A stretch of 64,000 nt of DNA from the IMG/VR virus record IMGVR_UViG_3300032050_000029, positions 1 through 64,000 of that record; one strand, written 5' to 3'. The notes under the pieces are model-generated. The model was not told where the DNA came from. It searched no databases and was given only the letters and a program-made list of their open reading frames with translations. Of the stretch, positions 22,346 to 30,485 are shown piece by piece. Position 1 is the stretch's first letter; each line of letters begins with the position of its first letter. This DNA comes from a virus. Made by a program: the position numbers and the translations under genes.

Positions 22346-23112
22346 ATGTTATCAATTATGTTTGTTATTGTGTAACTAGGCCATGGGTTATCATAATTAA
22401 CATCAAATACCACAGTTTGTGGAATTGTAACAATAGGGTCAAGACCTAAAGATACTATATCATATGTTTTATGATAATGTTCATTATTCCAATGTAATGC
22501 AGCTCCGTCTGAATAATCGCATACCGCTCTAAATGTTATTGACTTAAAAGTATAAGTAATTTCTAAAGTTGGGCGGTCAGAGCACGTATACTTATTTGTA
22601 TAAAAATCTACAGCATAATGCTTTCCTTGAATGCCGTGAAATTCCAAATCATATTGTGATGCATCTTTTGAAACTTCTTCACTTACATTAGTATCTTCTT
22701 CAGAATAAACCTGTTCGTAATTGGCACTTACATTAGCTTCTTTATAAGATGCATCAGCAGAAACAGAAAAGTCAGTTGAATTATCAACTACAGTTTTGTT
22801 TGCATAAACATTTTTATCATACTTGTGAATAGTTTGCTTCCAGATTTCACCTTCAACAATTTCTATATGGGCTGGGGCATTTTGCGGTGGTGCCTTACTT
22901 ATCACCGTGTGGGTGTTTAGATATTCCTGTGATTTAGCATCTAGGTTACTTGAAGAATAAGTTAAACTAAAACCATCAGGATCGGAGTCAGTTACTTTTG
23001 TTTTTGTACCACCTTTTCCACTATTACAAACATCTTTTTGCTTGTTTTGCTTAATACATTCATTATAGATATACTCACCGTATTCTTGAATGCTGTTAAA
23101 TCTTAATGCCAT
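22342..23112 (-). CDS. Beta-rich protein, unknown
   Basis: 256 residues starting MALRFNSIQEYGEYIYNE, a form that only loosely recalls the head leader. It has four Cys and a long beta-strand pattern (DFSVSADASYKEANVSANYE, LEITYTFKSITFRAVCDY, IVTIPQTVVFDVNYDNPW), reminiscent of structural or adhesive virion proteins. Its stop overlaps the upstream leader protein start by 4 bases. No family recognised. Confidence 0.55.
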   Translation of the reverse strand: MALRFNSIQEYGEYIYNECIKQNKQKDVCNSGKGGTKTKVTDSDPDGFSLTYSSSNLDAKSQEYLNTHTVISKAPPQNAPAHIEIVEGEIWKQTIHKYDKNVYANKTVVDNSTDFSVSADASYKEANVSANYEQVYSEEDTNVSEEVSKDASQYDLEFHGIQGKHYAVDFYTNKYTCSDRPTLEITYTFKSITFRAVCDYSDGAALHWNNEHYHKTYDIVSLGLDPIVTIPQTVVFDVNYDNPWPSYTITNIIDNI

Positions 23113-23127
23113 TATGTAATTTTATTT

Positions 23128-23514
23128 TTAGATCAATCCTTTAGGAATTGATTTTCCGGCTCCACTTCCACCTTTTCTACGAATTGCTTCTAATTCTTCA
23201 ATTGCAGTCTGATGGTTCTTTAGGTAAGTGAGTAACACACCTGTTATACGATCAGGATCAGCCAAAGATAAAATCTTTGCAATAGAGTAATGAGCTAATT
23301 TATGGTTCTTTTGAGCCATTTTAGCATCAGCAAGCATTTGTTCCAAAAGTCTTACAATTTGATCACGATGACCTTGTAGAGAATTTACTCCACCAATACC
23401 CCTATTATGAATTTCAATAGAGGAAGGATCTGCACCATCAAAGTTTGGATCCTTATCGTTTTGTACTACATTTTGTACAAATGATTCTGATATGAAGTCT
23501 TTATAGCTTTTCAT
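23128..23514 (-). CDS. Head-leader protein
   Basis: 128 residues. MKSYKDFISE|S, shaped almost exactly like the 10-residue T4 internal-protein leader (MKTYQEFIAE). The remainder is helical with KAIRRKGGSGAGK-like basic end. It starts one codon overlap with the next gene's stop. Unknown mature function. Confidence 0.7.
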   Translation of the reverse strand: MKSYKDFISESFVQNVVQNDKDPNFDGADPSSIEIHNRGIGGVNSLQGHRDQIVRLLEQMLADAKMAQKNHKLAHYSIAKILSLADPDRITGVLLTYLKNHQTAIEELEAIRRKGGSGAGKSIPKGLI

Positions 23515-23816
23515 TATTTAATTCCTTTAATTCCGCTATTGCCACTCGTCTTCTTTGGTCTTCCAGGTTTTTTAACACCTTTAATACCAGATGTACCGCT
23601 CGGTTTTGGCTTTGGTTTAGTTCCAGAGATACCAGATGTACCGCTCGGTTTAGTTCCAGAGATACCAGATGTACCGCTCGGTTTAAACCCAGAGATACCG
23701 CTTGGTTTATGTGGTTCGGAATATCCTACTAATGTTGAACTCTTTTTACCACTAAACGTAGTATATATTGTTGCAATAACAGCTGCAATCAATAAAATAA
23801 TAAGAACTGTATTCAT
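23514..23816 (-). CDS. Membrane-anchored repeat protein
   Basis: 100 residues: an N-terminal helix (MNTVLIILLIAAVIATIY) and then low-complexity repeats GTSGISGTKPS, with GISG, PKPKPSG and KK units. It is coded by about 33-base tandem repeats (23587-23705). A flexible, positively charged tail outside or inside the membrane is the likely form. Repeat copy number may vary. Confidence 0.6.
   Translation of the reverse strand: MNTVLIILLIAAVIATIYTTFSGKKSSTLVGYSEPHKPSGISGFKPSGTSGISGTKPSGTSGISGTKPKPKPSGTSGIKGVKKPGRPKKTSGNSGIKGIK
23587..23705. repeat. About 33-bp in-frame tandem repeat within the gene at 23514
   Basis: Three close copies of the unit ATACCAGATGTACCGCTCGG (plus-strand reading) code for the GTSGISGTKPS unit. 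It could expand or contract by slippage or recombination. Confidence 0.7.
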
Positions 23817-23838
23817 TTGTACTAATTTATTTTATATA

Positions 23839-24144
23839 TTAGGACAATGACAGTTCGGTTTTAATTTGGGTTATATGTTTACATTGACCGCGGAATTTTC
23901 CGGCTGGGCAGTCACAAGTGAGTGCGTTTTCTCGCCGTGTCACCGTGTATGTATTTCCAGTGGATCCTGTCACCGTGAAGGTTTCCTTTTTTAGATTTGC
24001 ATAAGGATTAATATGTTCCACATCTTCGAATGTAACATCATCTTCGACAGGAATCCAGCCAGGAAACAGATACCGCTGACCACCTACCACTGCAAATGCC
24101 GGTGGATAAATGTGTTCAATGCGGTATCTGTATTTCTTAGGCAT
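23839..24144 (-). CDS. SWIM-type zinc finger protein
   Basis: 101 residues. The C-terminal CDCPAGKFRGQCKH fits the SWIM zinc-binding pattern (CxC...CxH), preceded by a beta hairpin (TFTVTGSTGNTYTVTR) seen in many SWIM domains. Such domains bind nucleic acid or protein. N-terminal YRIEHIYPPAFAVVGG is unknown. Confidence 0.8.
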   Translation of the reverse strand: MPKKYRYRIEHIYPPAFAVVGGQRYLFPGWIPVEDDVTFEDVEHINPYANLKKETFTVTGSTGNTYTVTRRENALTCDCPAGKFRGQCKHITQIKTELSLS

Positions 24145-24424
24145 GTTCGGATATGGTTTTCATCAATTCTTCAATCTCTTTTCTGCTTAACCAACCTTGG
24201 ACATCATCACCGAATCCAAATTGATTAGTAACGAATTCACCGTCCTGGTCAAAAACAGCAATTTCAAATGCTTCATAATCATCAGCAGAATCAAAATCGG
24301 TTCTAGGAGTTGAATATGCGAATTGACCTGCCACAACAGATAGTTCATATCCGTTAGGAAAGAATGTACGAGACTTCACTCCTCCGTGTGGGTGGGGTGT
24401 AAAGATAATATCAGAGAATTTCAT
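24137..24424 (-). CDS. Small protein, unknown
   Basis: 95 residues, beta-rich start (DIIFTPHPHGGVKSRTFFPN) and an acidic middle. Its stop overlaps the SWIM protein start by 8 bases. Class A promoter upstream at 24443-24471. Confidence 0.55.
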   Translation of the reverse strand: MKFSDIIFTPHPHGGVKSRTFFPNGYELSVVAGQFAYSTPRTDFDSADDYEAFEIAVFDQDGEFVTNQFGFGDDVQGWLSRKEIEELMKTISEHA

Positions 24425-24442
24425 TTTGTTTTAATTTATAAA

Positions 24443-24471
24443 ATAATAACAAGTTTCTTTATGTTCTGAAA
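24443..24471 (-). promoter_or_regulatory. Class A phage promoter
   Basis: TTTCAG (24471-24466), 17 bases, TATTAT (24448-24443), with ACTTGT before the -10. Confidence 0.7.
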
Positions 24472-24473
24472 GA

Positions 24474-24947
24474 TTACCAAGAAGATTGGTAATAAACATC
24501 ATAAGGTAGATTACCACCTTGATCCATATCGGCTAGGATAGGTTCAATGAATTTGAGAGTATCTTCAATATCTCTAAAGTAATACTCATCATATTCAGTC
24601 CCACCAAAAAAGAATCCATCAGCGGTAGGTAAAAGTTCTCCTGCTTTAGAATTATCTGCCAAGACTTCTTTACAGGCCGTGGATAACTCTTCTAACTGTC
24701 TAGGTGAAACCCATGCCTTTTGGCATTCATCCTTACCTTCTTGTACATTATCGACAAACCAATTATGAATATGATTTGCTTTACGCCAATAACCAGCCTC
24801 TTCCTCAAGGTATTTGATTTTGGTCGTGTCAATGTATGAAGGGGTTTCTCCACCCTGCGTGACGGTCACTGTGTGTTGTTTTTCTTCTGGAGTATGATCC
24901 CAGTTTTTAACGTAATGTTTTTTGGTAAGATACATGTCTAATCCCAT
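24474..24947 (-). CDS. MGLDMY-type conserved phage protein
   Basis: 157 residues from the ATG at 24947 (MGLDMYLTKKHYVKNW). The opening MGLDMYL followed by YLEEEAGYWRKANHIHNWFV is familiar from many unrelated phages and a few bacteria; function unknown. The extended frame to 25004 would overlap the neighbour and lacks the motif, so it is rejected. Confidence 0.7.
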   Translation of the reverse strand: MGLDMYLTKKHYVKNWDHTPEEKQHTVTVTQGGETPSYIDTTKIKYLEEEAGYWRKANHIHNWFVDNVQEGKDECQKAWVSPRQLEELSTACKEVLADNSKAGELLPTADGFFFGGTEYDEYYFRDIEDTLKFIEPILADMDQGGNLPYDVYYQSSW

Positions 24948-24966
24948 AGTTTCTATTTTTAGCTGT

Positions 24967-25470
24967 TTAAGAAAATTCAGTTGAAGTTGATACTCGGAGA
25001 CCATCTATAATTGTATCATAATATGAAGGTCCCCATGTTTTATGTCCTAATTCTCGTTGGTGTTTTTCATATTCTGCATTATGTACCCAACCGTCAGGTT
25101 GTCCCCAATCAAGAGCCATTTGAATAAACTCTTCAGTGGGAATCTCTTCGCCGTACTCATTAACAACACGGCCTGCGCGAATAAATTCCAATAGAGATTC
25201 TTTATGATGATAATGGCGGTTCTTATGAAAATTCCAACAGAACTTCCATCCACATGATCTCTTGCCTAAATGGACACTCATACCTTCTGTAAACTCTGAC
25301 CAAGGACTGTCATATTCCCATGAATAATCAGAGTCATGAGTTGGTATTGTATTAAATCCTCGTTCAATGTTACCTGGTGTCATTTCCATCTCTGCTACTC
25401 TTTTCATAAGAAGGGCTTTTCTCTCCTCCACTTCAGAGGCAAGAGGTATACGATAGTAATTAGTTCCCAT
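24967..25470 (-). CDS. MGTNYY-type conserved phage protein
   Basis: 167 residues: MGTNYYRIPLASEVEERKAL, then HLGKRSCGWKFCWNFH and a mid-sequence GRVVNEYGEEIPTEEF. The MGTNYY start and the HLGK.S.GW segment are recurrent in phage proteins of unknown function; a Cys/His cluster (C..C, H..H) suggests metal binding. Confidence 0.65.
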   Translation of the reverse strand: MGTNYYRIPLASEVEERKALLMKRVAEMEMTPGNIERGFNTIPTHDSDYSWEYDSPWSEFTEGMSVHLGKRSCGWKFCWNFHKNRHYHHKESLLEFIRAGRVVNEYGEEIPTEEFIQMALDWGQPDGWVHNAEYEKHQRELGHKTWGPSYYDTIIDGLRVSTSTEFS

Positions 25471-25798
25471 TGTTCTTACGATAAGAAATTACAGAAGTTG
25501 TTAACTTTCCAAGCTGTTCCCAATGACTCATCATAACTCGTTCATTACGGCCTTGGGTTCTTTTCACTGGATTTAGTTGATATGTTACATTCTGCATTGT
25601 ACCCCTGTACCACATTCTACGACGATGAGTACGACGAATGTAACCATTTGTGTGTAGTGTGTACATGGCAGATGTTACCGGGTCAATATATGCAATTGTA
25701 CCATTCTTCTCATGGCGAGAGTTGGTTGCATTAAGAAGGCCAATCTCTTCGGCCACAGATTCTACCGCTTCGCGGAATTGGTGAGTGAAAGTATTCAT
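25460..25798 (-). CDS. Basic protein, unknown
   Basis: 112 residues from the ATG at 25798 (MNTFTHQFREAVESVAEEIG). The middle is strongly basic (YIRRTHRRRMWYRG), suggesting nucleic-acid binding. The longer frame to 25981 is a shadow of the gene at 25800. Its end overlaps the MGTNYY gene start by 11 bases. Confidence 0.55.
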   Translation of the reverse strand: MNTFTHQFREAVESVAEEIGLLNATNSRHEKNGTIAYIDPVTSAMYTLHTNGYIRRTHRRRMWYRGTMQNVTYQLNPVKRTQGRNERVMMSHWEQLGKLTTSVISYRKNNGN

Positions 25799-25799
25799 A

Positions 25800-26096
25800 T
25801 TATGCATATTGGGTTTGTTCATATTGAGCACGTACACGATTTTCAAAATCCTCGGTGGATAGTTGAAAAGGTTCAGTAAAGAGGACTTCGTGGTCGATGT
25901 ATTCAAACTTCTCGTGGCCGTTTGATTCATTAGCCACCATGTCAGCGAGAACCGCCTTAAGATTAGGCACATACATAACAAGGTCAGCGTCGGCCTTGAT
26001 CATAAATTCAAAACCGCCTTTAGGTTTCCAATGAGGACTAGTAGAATCACCGTAGTTCTCGTAATACTGGGTTGTGATGCGAATGGTTGTATCCAT
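25800..26096 (-). CDS. Small protein, unknown
   Basis: 98 residues: IRITTQYYENYGDSTSPHWK and KPKGGFEFMIKADADLVMYV, a short beta pattern resembling phage conserved proteins of this type, and an acidic helical tail. Preceded by a class C unit and leader AAACGGAAATATG. Confidence 0.6.
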   Translation of the reverse strand: MDTTIRITTQYYENYGDSTSPHWKPKGGFEFMIKADADLVMYVPNLKAVLADMVANESNGHEKFEYIDHEVLFTEPFQLSTEDFENRVRAQYEQTQYA

Positions 26097-26185
26097 ATTT
26101 CCGTTTTTAATTTATATAAATATAATACAAATAATTGGGATTTGAAAATAGTTTGGGAACTTTTTTCAAAAAGTTATTAACAATT
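26097..26185 (-). promoter_or_regulatory. Class C conserved intergenic unit, copy 4
   Basis: AATTGTTAATAACTT, T-run, AAATCCCAATTATTTGTATTA, TATTTATATAAAT, leader AAACGGAAATATG. Confidence 0.65.
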
Positions 26186-26443
26186 TCGTAAACCCAGTTT
26201 AGCGATTCCATAGCTTACCGCCACCTCGGTCCATTGTACTTCATTAGCGAAGTTCTTTTTGTTGTAGCGGATAAAACCATCATAGACCGGTTTTTCTATA
26301 GTCTCCCCCTTTTTTAGTCTTTCCCATGTATCCTGGTCTACTGAGATCTCCTGGGCTGCGGCGTAATGTACTGGGGTTACCTCGCGGCCTGAGTGGATTA
26401 CTATATCCTCTACGACTTTTAACTTGTATTCTCTGTGTACCAT
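26177..26443 (-). CDS. Small protein, unknown
   Basis: 88 residues: VHREYKLKVVEDIVIHSGRE and YDGFIRYNKKNFANEVQW. The stop codon lies inside the class C GTTAATAAC element, so the protein ends ..NC as in the gene at 11014, which points to copying of the whole unit with the gene end. Unknown function. Confidence 0.6.
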   Translation of the reverse strand: MVHREYKLKVVEDIVIHSGREVTPVHYAAAQEISVDQDTWERLKKGETIEKPVYDGFIRYNKKNFANEVQWTEVAVSYGIAKLGLRNC

Positions 26444-26534
26444 ATCCGTTTATTTAATTATAGTATAAATTTAATACAAATAATTGGGATAAAAAAATAT
26501 TTTAGTGACTTTTTTCAAAAAGTTATTAACAATT
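26444..26534 (-). promoter_or_regulatory. Class C conserved intergenic unit, copy 5
   Basis: AATTGTTAATAACTTTTTT, ATCCCAATTATTTGTATTA, AATTTATACTATAAT and AAACGGATATG. Confidence 0.7.
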
Positions 26535-26734
26535 TAATAAAATTCTTGACGAAAAGTTTCTTCTATTGATTGGCATTGTGATATTCCATAAGATGTCTTA
26601 TCTGTCATATAGAGCACATAATCAGAGTCATACTTCTCGATTTCGGTAACTTCTTTAATAGCCCTTTCAGTTGGAATAACCACATTCTTTGCATACTTAA
26701 ATGCATTGGAGTTTTGTAAGTCAGAGAAGTTCAT
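26534..26734 (-). CDS. Small protein, unknown
   Basis: 66 residues: MNFSDLQNSNAFKYAKNVVI, then an acidic EVTEIEKYDSDYVLYMTD. Short beta-rich fold; located directly after the MGADIH gene. Unknown function. Confidence 0.5.
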   Translation of the reverse strand: MNFSDLQNSNAFKYAKNVVIPTERAIKEVTEIEKYDSDYVLYMTDKTSYGISQCQSIEETFRQEFY

Positions 26735-26740
26735 GCTCTT

Positions 26741-27313
26741 TTAATTATCAAACCAAAATACTACACGAACCTCGTTTTCACCTTCATCCTCTAAGGCTTT
26801 CATTGAAGCCAATAAAGCCATCCATTCAACTGGTGGTTTGGTGATCTTTTGATCCCATTCTTTAGATGCTTTTTTAGCATAGATCTTATAAGCCTTCTTA
26901 AGCTCTTCTATACTCATCCATGTGTGTGAGTGCCAATCTGGATGTTCAATATGCGTAGGTTCACCATTTTCATTAATGATGATTTGTCTACCCCAGGTTT
27001 CCCATTTAGTTGCCTTTTCAAGAGTTACGAAACCTTCCCATTCTTTGTCTTCATGCTTCTTAGGATAGATGTGCATAAATGCATCACTGGCTGTAGTCCA
27101 ACTCATCATGTCTTTAGGTAATTTACCTTTGGGATGAAACGATTCGTCATACTCACCGCGGACGCCTGCCAAGATGGCAAACATGATATAGTTACGACCA
27201 GGATTTACTCGGTTACCATAAGCCAACCAATAAGGCTTTTCACCTCGAGCATCTCGCTCTTTAGCTTGTTTTTTGTTTCTGTACTCAACGTACATATGAA
27301 TATCTGCTCCCAT
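26741..27313 (-). CDS. MGADIH-type conserved phage protein
   Basis: 190 residues: MGADIHMYVEYRNKKQAKER, then WLAYGNRVNPGRNYIMFAIL and ESFHPKGKLPKDM. The MGADIH start and the GRNY...GVR segments recur in phage proteins of unknown role. It is the third protein here starting MG(L/T/A)(D/N)-x-Y/H, the others at 24474 and 24967. Confidence 0.65.
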   Translation of the reverse strand: MGADIHMYVEYRNKKQAKERDARGEKPYWLAYGNRVNPGRNYIMFAILAGVRGEYDESFHPKGKLPKDMMSWTTASDAFMHIYPKKHEDKEWEGFVTLEKATKWETWGRQIIINENGEPTHIEHPDWHSHTWMSIEELKKAYKIYAKKASKEWDQKITKPPVEWMALLASMKALEDEGENEVRVVFWFDN

Positions 27314-27315
27314 AA

Positions 27316-27492
27316 TTACTTTTCTATAAGGTCCATCATATCACTATATGCAAGTTCACATTCATGGCTTTCAGATCCACCTTCCTCAATCTCTGATACT
27401 GCCAAGTAATAAAACTCCATAAGGTCATCCTTAAGTTCGGGATTCTTTGTGATTAATTCTTTTGTCTTTTCTTTAAGTTGTGCTAGATTCAT
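27316..27492 (-). CDS. Small acidic helical protein
   Basis: 58 residues from the ATG at 27492 (MNLAQLKEKTKELITKNPEL). Acidic, all helix; its start overlaps the next stop by 4 bases (ATGA-type). Unknown function. Confidence 0.5.
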   Translation of the reverse strand: MNLAQLKEKTKELITKNPELKDDLMEFYYLAVSEIEEGGSESHECELAYSDMMDLIEK

Positions 27493-27734
27493 GATAAGTA
27501 ACAATTAAGTTCATACCCACCGTTTCCCATGCGGTAGAGTTGAATGTGTAACCAAAATTTTGCTTCATTGCCAGTGCGGTCTAAAGTAAGTGGGAATGAA
27601 TACTTCACCGTGTGCCCATATCCAACATGTTCAGTCCATAGGCGGTCTTCATAGATTACAGAGTAACCTTTTTTCTTTGCATACTGTTCGGCTTCTATCA
27701 GAGCAGCTGCTTGAGTTGCGTGGTATACTTGCAT
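27489..27734 (-). CDS. Small protein, unknown
   Basis: 81 residues: VYHATQAAALIEAEQYAKKK, then KYSFPLTLDRTGNEAKFWLH. An alpha/beta small fold. Its start overlaps the previous stop by one base. Unknown function. Confidence 0.5.
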   Translation of the reverse strand: MQVYHATQAAALIEAEQYAKKKGYSVIYEDRLWTEHVGYGHTVKYSFPLTLDRTGNEAKFWLHIQLYRMGNGGYELNCYLS

Positions 27735-27985
27735 TATTTTCGGAGTTGAGGCCAGTTTTTAATTAACATTTCGCATAGTTCATAATCTTCTCTTTCTTGG
27801 AACAGATAGAGAAAAGCCTCGGCGATCTTAACATCGTTAAAGTCTCTGTTTGGATCTTTTGGTACTTTACCATCAAGAAGTTCCAATACATTAAGATCAT
27901 GTAAGAGTTCAGTGGTTTCATACTTACTCATTCCAATTAGGAATGCATCCAAAGAATCTTTAGTTATGTACTTTGTATTTGTCAT
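27734..27985 (-). CDS. Small helical protein
   Basis: 83 residues, mostly helix (YITKDSLDAFLIGMSKYETT; AEAFLYLFQEREDYELCEML). Overlaps neighbours by one and four bases. Unknown function. Confidence 0.5.
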   Translation of the reverse strand: MTNTKYITKDSLDAFLIGMSKYETTELLHDLNVLELLDGKVPKDPNRDFNDVKIAEAFLYLFQEREDYELCEMLIKNWPQLRK

Positions 27986-28200
27986 ATGCAGTCAAAGTTA
28001 TATTCAGAGATTTCAAAAAGATTACCATCACAGAATTCAATCAGAAGATCATTGACTCTTACTAAGGCCATACCTTCGTTATAGTCTAATAAGTTGTCAA
28101 TGGTTATCAACTCTAGGTCAATGTTATAGTCTTCAATTAGTTGAATAAAATCGGCCGCAGTGCGTTGTTGGGCCCATGCCCGGATTACAAGAGGTGTCAT
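27982..28200 (-). CDS. Small acidic protein
   Basis: 72 residues from the ATG at 28200 (MTPLVIRAWAQQRTAADFIQ). I prefer this start to 28224 because the upstream gene ends at 28202. Acidic C-terminus (FCDGNLFEISEYNFDCI). Unknown function. Confidence 0.5.
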   Translation of the reverse strand: MTPLVIRAWAQQRTAADFIQLIEDYNIDLELITIDNLLDYNEGMALVRVNDLLIEFCDGNLFEISEYNFDCI

Positions 28201-28201
28201 A

Positions 28202-28405
28202 TTATTTAGATTGAGATTTTTCAAAAGATGCGAATAATCCTATGGTACCAAGCATTACAGCTATACCGAAGAATGCAATTTCATTAAGTACATCGGCAAA
28301 TTCGATGTAGGATAGAATCTTACCAGTTGCAGTCATATAGGCCACAGTAAATGATACGATACTCAGAATTAGAGGGTTGCGGTTGATTTTGATTTTGTTT
28401 TCCAT
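28202..28405 (-). CDS. Small two-segment membrane protein
   Basis: 67 residues: basic start (MENKIKINRNPLILSIVSFT) and two hydrophobic segments (about 10-30 and 42-60). Preceded by a class C unit and AAACGGATATG. Unknown function. Confidence 0.55.
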   Translation of the reverse strand: MENKIKINRNPLILSIVSFTVAYMTATGKILSYIEFADVLNEIAFFGIAVMLGTIGLFASFEKSQSK

Positions 28406-28515
28406 ATCCGTTTTATTTTATATAAATATAATACAAATAATTGGGATAAAAAAATTTTTAGGAAACTTTTTTCTCTCTAGAGTGAAAAAAACTGAAAAAA
28501 GTTATTAACAATTTG
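28406..28515 (-). promoter_or_regulatory. Class C conserved intergenic unit, copy 6
   Basis: AATTGTTAATAACTTTTTT, a longer T-rich part with CTCTCTAGAG-like symmetry, ATCCCAATTATTTGTATTA, TATTTATATAAAATAAAA and AAACGGATATG. Confidence 0.65.
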
Positions 28516-28541
28516 AAAATCACCCACACCGGGTACACCTC

Positions 28542-29129
28542 TTACTTATAACTCCCACCACCTATCCATAAAACGAGAGATTTTCTCGTACCGGCAGTAA
28601 CTGGAGTAACCCTATGTAAAATGTAGGATGGAAAAATGATTACAGCACCTTTCTTCTTAGGAAGAGTTTCTGGTTCAATACCACCTCTTAACATTTGAAA
28701 ATCTCCACCTTCATATTCAGAACCATCTGACAATTGAACTGTAATACTTATCTTTCTTTGATTAAGAGGATCACCACCACCTACATCAAGGTGAAAATCG
28801 TAATGGCCACCGTCTTCATAGTATTCCGTGTATTGGATTTGCTCCTTTAACTCACCTAATTCAAAATGCCAAAGTACATCATTGGCTTCAGAAACCATGT
28901 GGGCAAGTTTTTCGTAGATCCACCTATACTTATCATCAAAAGGGATCCATCCAACTGCACTCTTTCGCATTGCCTCATTAATGATACCGCTATCACTAAC
29001 AGTTGCATTTTCCAAATTGAATGAAGACGACATTCTCTCTATACGAGTGATCTCTTCATCAGTAAATCCTCCATCAAACCAATACCAATTGGTAGGATCA
29101 GGAGAAACGGGTTTTTGAAATTTAATCAT
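28542..29129 (-). CDS. 2OG-Fe(II) oxygenase, prolyl-4-hydroxylase type
   Basis: 195 residues. HYDFHLDVGGGDPLNQRKIS supplies the H-x-D iron ligands, SDGSEYEGGDFQMLRGG follows, and ILHRVTPVTAGTRKSLVLW supplies the third His and the 2OG-binding Arg. It belongs to the PKHD-type hydroxylases common in T4-like marine phages. Substrate unknown; it could hydroxylate a protein or a base. Confidence 0.88.
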   Translation of the reverse strand: MIKFQKPVSPDPTNWYWFDGGFTDEEITRIERMSSSFNLENATVSDSGIINEAMRKSAVGWIPFDDKYRWIYEKLAHMVSEANDVLWHFELGELKEQIQYTEYYEDGGHYDFHLDVGGGDPLNQRKISITVQLSDGSEYEGGDFQMLRGGIEPETLPKKKGAVIIFPSYILHRVTPVTAGTRKSLVLWIGGGSYK

Positions 29130-29142
29130 ATATAGTATTTAT

Positions 29143-29778
29143 TTAGTCCCACCATCCTTTAAGGCCGCTACCGTCAAACCACTTATAATAGTGATCATCC
29201 TTTCGTCTTTCTTCTGGTGTTAAATGTTTTACTGTTTTTTCGTAATCTTTATAATATTGACCTTCTAAAAGTTTCCAAAGTTCTTTCCATTCTTGTTCTT
29301 CAAGTTTTCTAGCATACTCATAAACCTTGCTGTTATGATTCCTTTCTTTCGGGGTTTCATTATCAACTAATTGGTAATATCCTGGGTGATCTTTGGCATC
29401 TTCAAATTCAAATCCATGAAATATTACTTTACCGTGTTTAGCCTCAGACATTTCAATATAACTGTCTTCACTAATATGTTTTAAGATTTCAACAACTCGT
29501 TTCATTGCTGTAACCTTCTTTAGTCGAGATTCATCAATCTCGAGCCCCTTTAATTCAACATTAGTTACAATGTCATTAATTGCAATTTCCATGAACTTTA
29601 AAGTTCCACTATAATCCCACCAATAATGCTTAGAAAGAGCTGCTCTGAATTTCCAAACATTTTTCCAAAAATGAGGAACATCATAGCAAATCCAAGACCA
29701 TGCTTTATTATACCACCTATTGGCTCTAATTATCTTTTCTATTGATTTACTAAAACTATCTGCAAATTTGACTTCCAT
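29143..29778 (-). CDS. Conserved-looking phage protein, unknown
   Basis: 211 residues with many Trp and Lys. EIIRANRWYNKAWSWICYDV near the start and HLTPEERRKDDHYYKWFDGS at the end. The pattern of helices suggests a soluble alpha protein. No motif I can name. Confidence 0.55.
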   Translation of the reverse strand: MEVKFADSFSKSIEKIIRANRWYNKAWSWICYDVPHFWKNVWKFRAALSKHYWWDYSGTLKFMEIAINDIVTNVELKGLEIDESRLKKVTAMKRVVEILKHISEDSYIEMSEAKHGKVIFHGFEFEDAKDHPGYYQLVDNETPKERNHNSKVYEYARKLEEQEWKELWKLLEGQYYKDYEKTVKHLTPEERRKDDHYYKWFDGSGLKGWWD

Positions 29779-29783
29779 GTCTT

Positions 29784-30053
29784 TTATTTTAAGGTATCTT
29801 TTATAGGTAAAGACTGGGTTTCTACTCTTTTTGTATCTATCTGAGGCACTTTTTCATAGACTTTAATTTTTATCGTATCAACCACAGTTTTCTTTACCTC
29901 AATAGTATCATAAATAACTTTATCATCTTTCTGTAAAAAACTCTTCTCTACGCGATTTGATCCTATATGCCAAATGTATGCAAAAATGACCATAGTTATA
30001 GGCAATGTAATCATGCCTAAACCAAAGATAAATAGGACTCTAAACTTATTCAT
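29784..30053 (-). CDS. Single-pass membrane protein
   Basis: 89 residues: N-terminal hydrophobic helix (VLFIFGLGMITLPITMVIFA) and a lysine-rich beta tail (TIKIKVYEKVPQIDTKRVE). Overlaps the neighbour by 8 bases. Could be a spanin or envelope protein. Confidence 0.5.
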   Translation of the reverse strand: MNKFRVLFIFGLGMITLPITMVIFAYIWHIGSNRVEKSFLQKDDKVIYDTIEVKKTVVDTIKIKVYEKVPQIDTKRVETQSLPIKDTLK

Positions 30054-30477
30054 TTACGATATTTTTATATATGTTTGATAGTGAATGTTTCACATTTGAG
30101 CGGATTTCAGTTTCCATTTGCATTCTGCGTTTTTCAACTTCATTATCAAATATTTTTGAAACTCTACCAAATGCCTTGGCTTCAAGAGGTATGTTATAAC
30201 TATATGAATGATTTACAATAGTCATTCGAAGATCCTCTATAATGATAAAGAGTTGATTATCATCACTCTTAATATATCTTTTTCCTGAGATTGGAGATAT
30301 GAGAAGAACTGTATCTTCTTTTGATATTAGTTTTCTACAAATTGAAACTGCCTCAGATTCATATTCTCCATGCTTAGGCTGATTCTTACTAGGATCAAGG
30401 GCTTTAATAACTTTTATTGCAAGTTTTTGTAAAACTCTTTTACTAGTGTGATAGTAATAAGGTGATAGTGTTTTCAT
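30046..30477 (-). CDS. Protein of unknown function
   Basis: 143 residues, charged, beta in the middle (LLISPISGKRYIKSDDNQLF, IIEDLRMTIVNHSYSYNIPL) with a helical basic end. It starts just after the UvsE stop. No family recognised. Confidence 0.5.
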   Translation of the reverse strand: MKTLSPYYYHTSKRVLQKLAIKVIKALDPSKNQPKHGEYESEAVSICRKLISKEDTVLLISPISGKRYIKSDDNQLFIIIEDLRMTIVNHSYSYNIPLEAKAFGRVSKIFDNEVEKRRMQMETEIRSNVKHSLSNIYKNIVNE

Positions 30478-30485
30478 AAATGAAT

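Noticed and set aside
23539-23850. Plus-strand frame opposite the repeat protein at 23514
   Set aside because: Mirror of the GTSGISG repeats; no start signal and all neighbours are minus strand.
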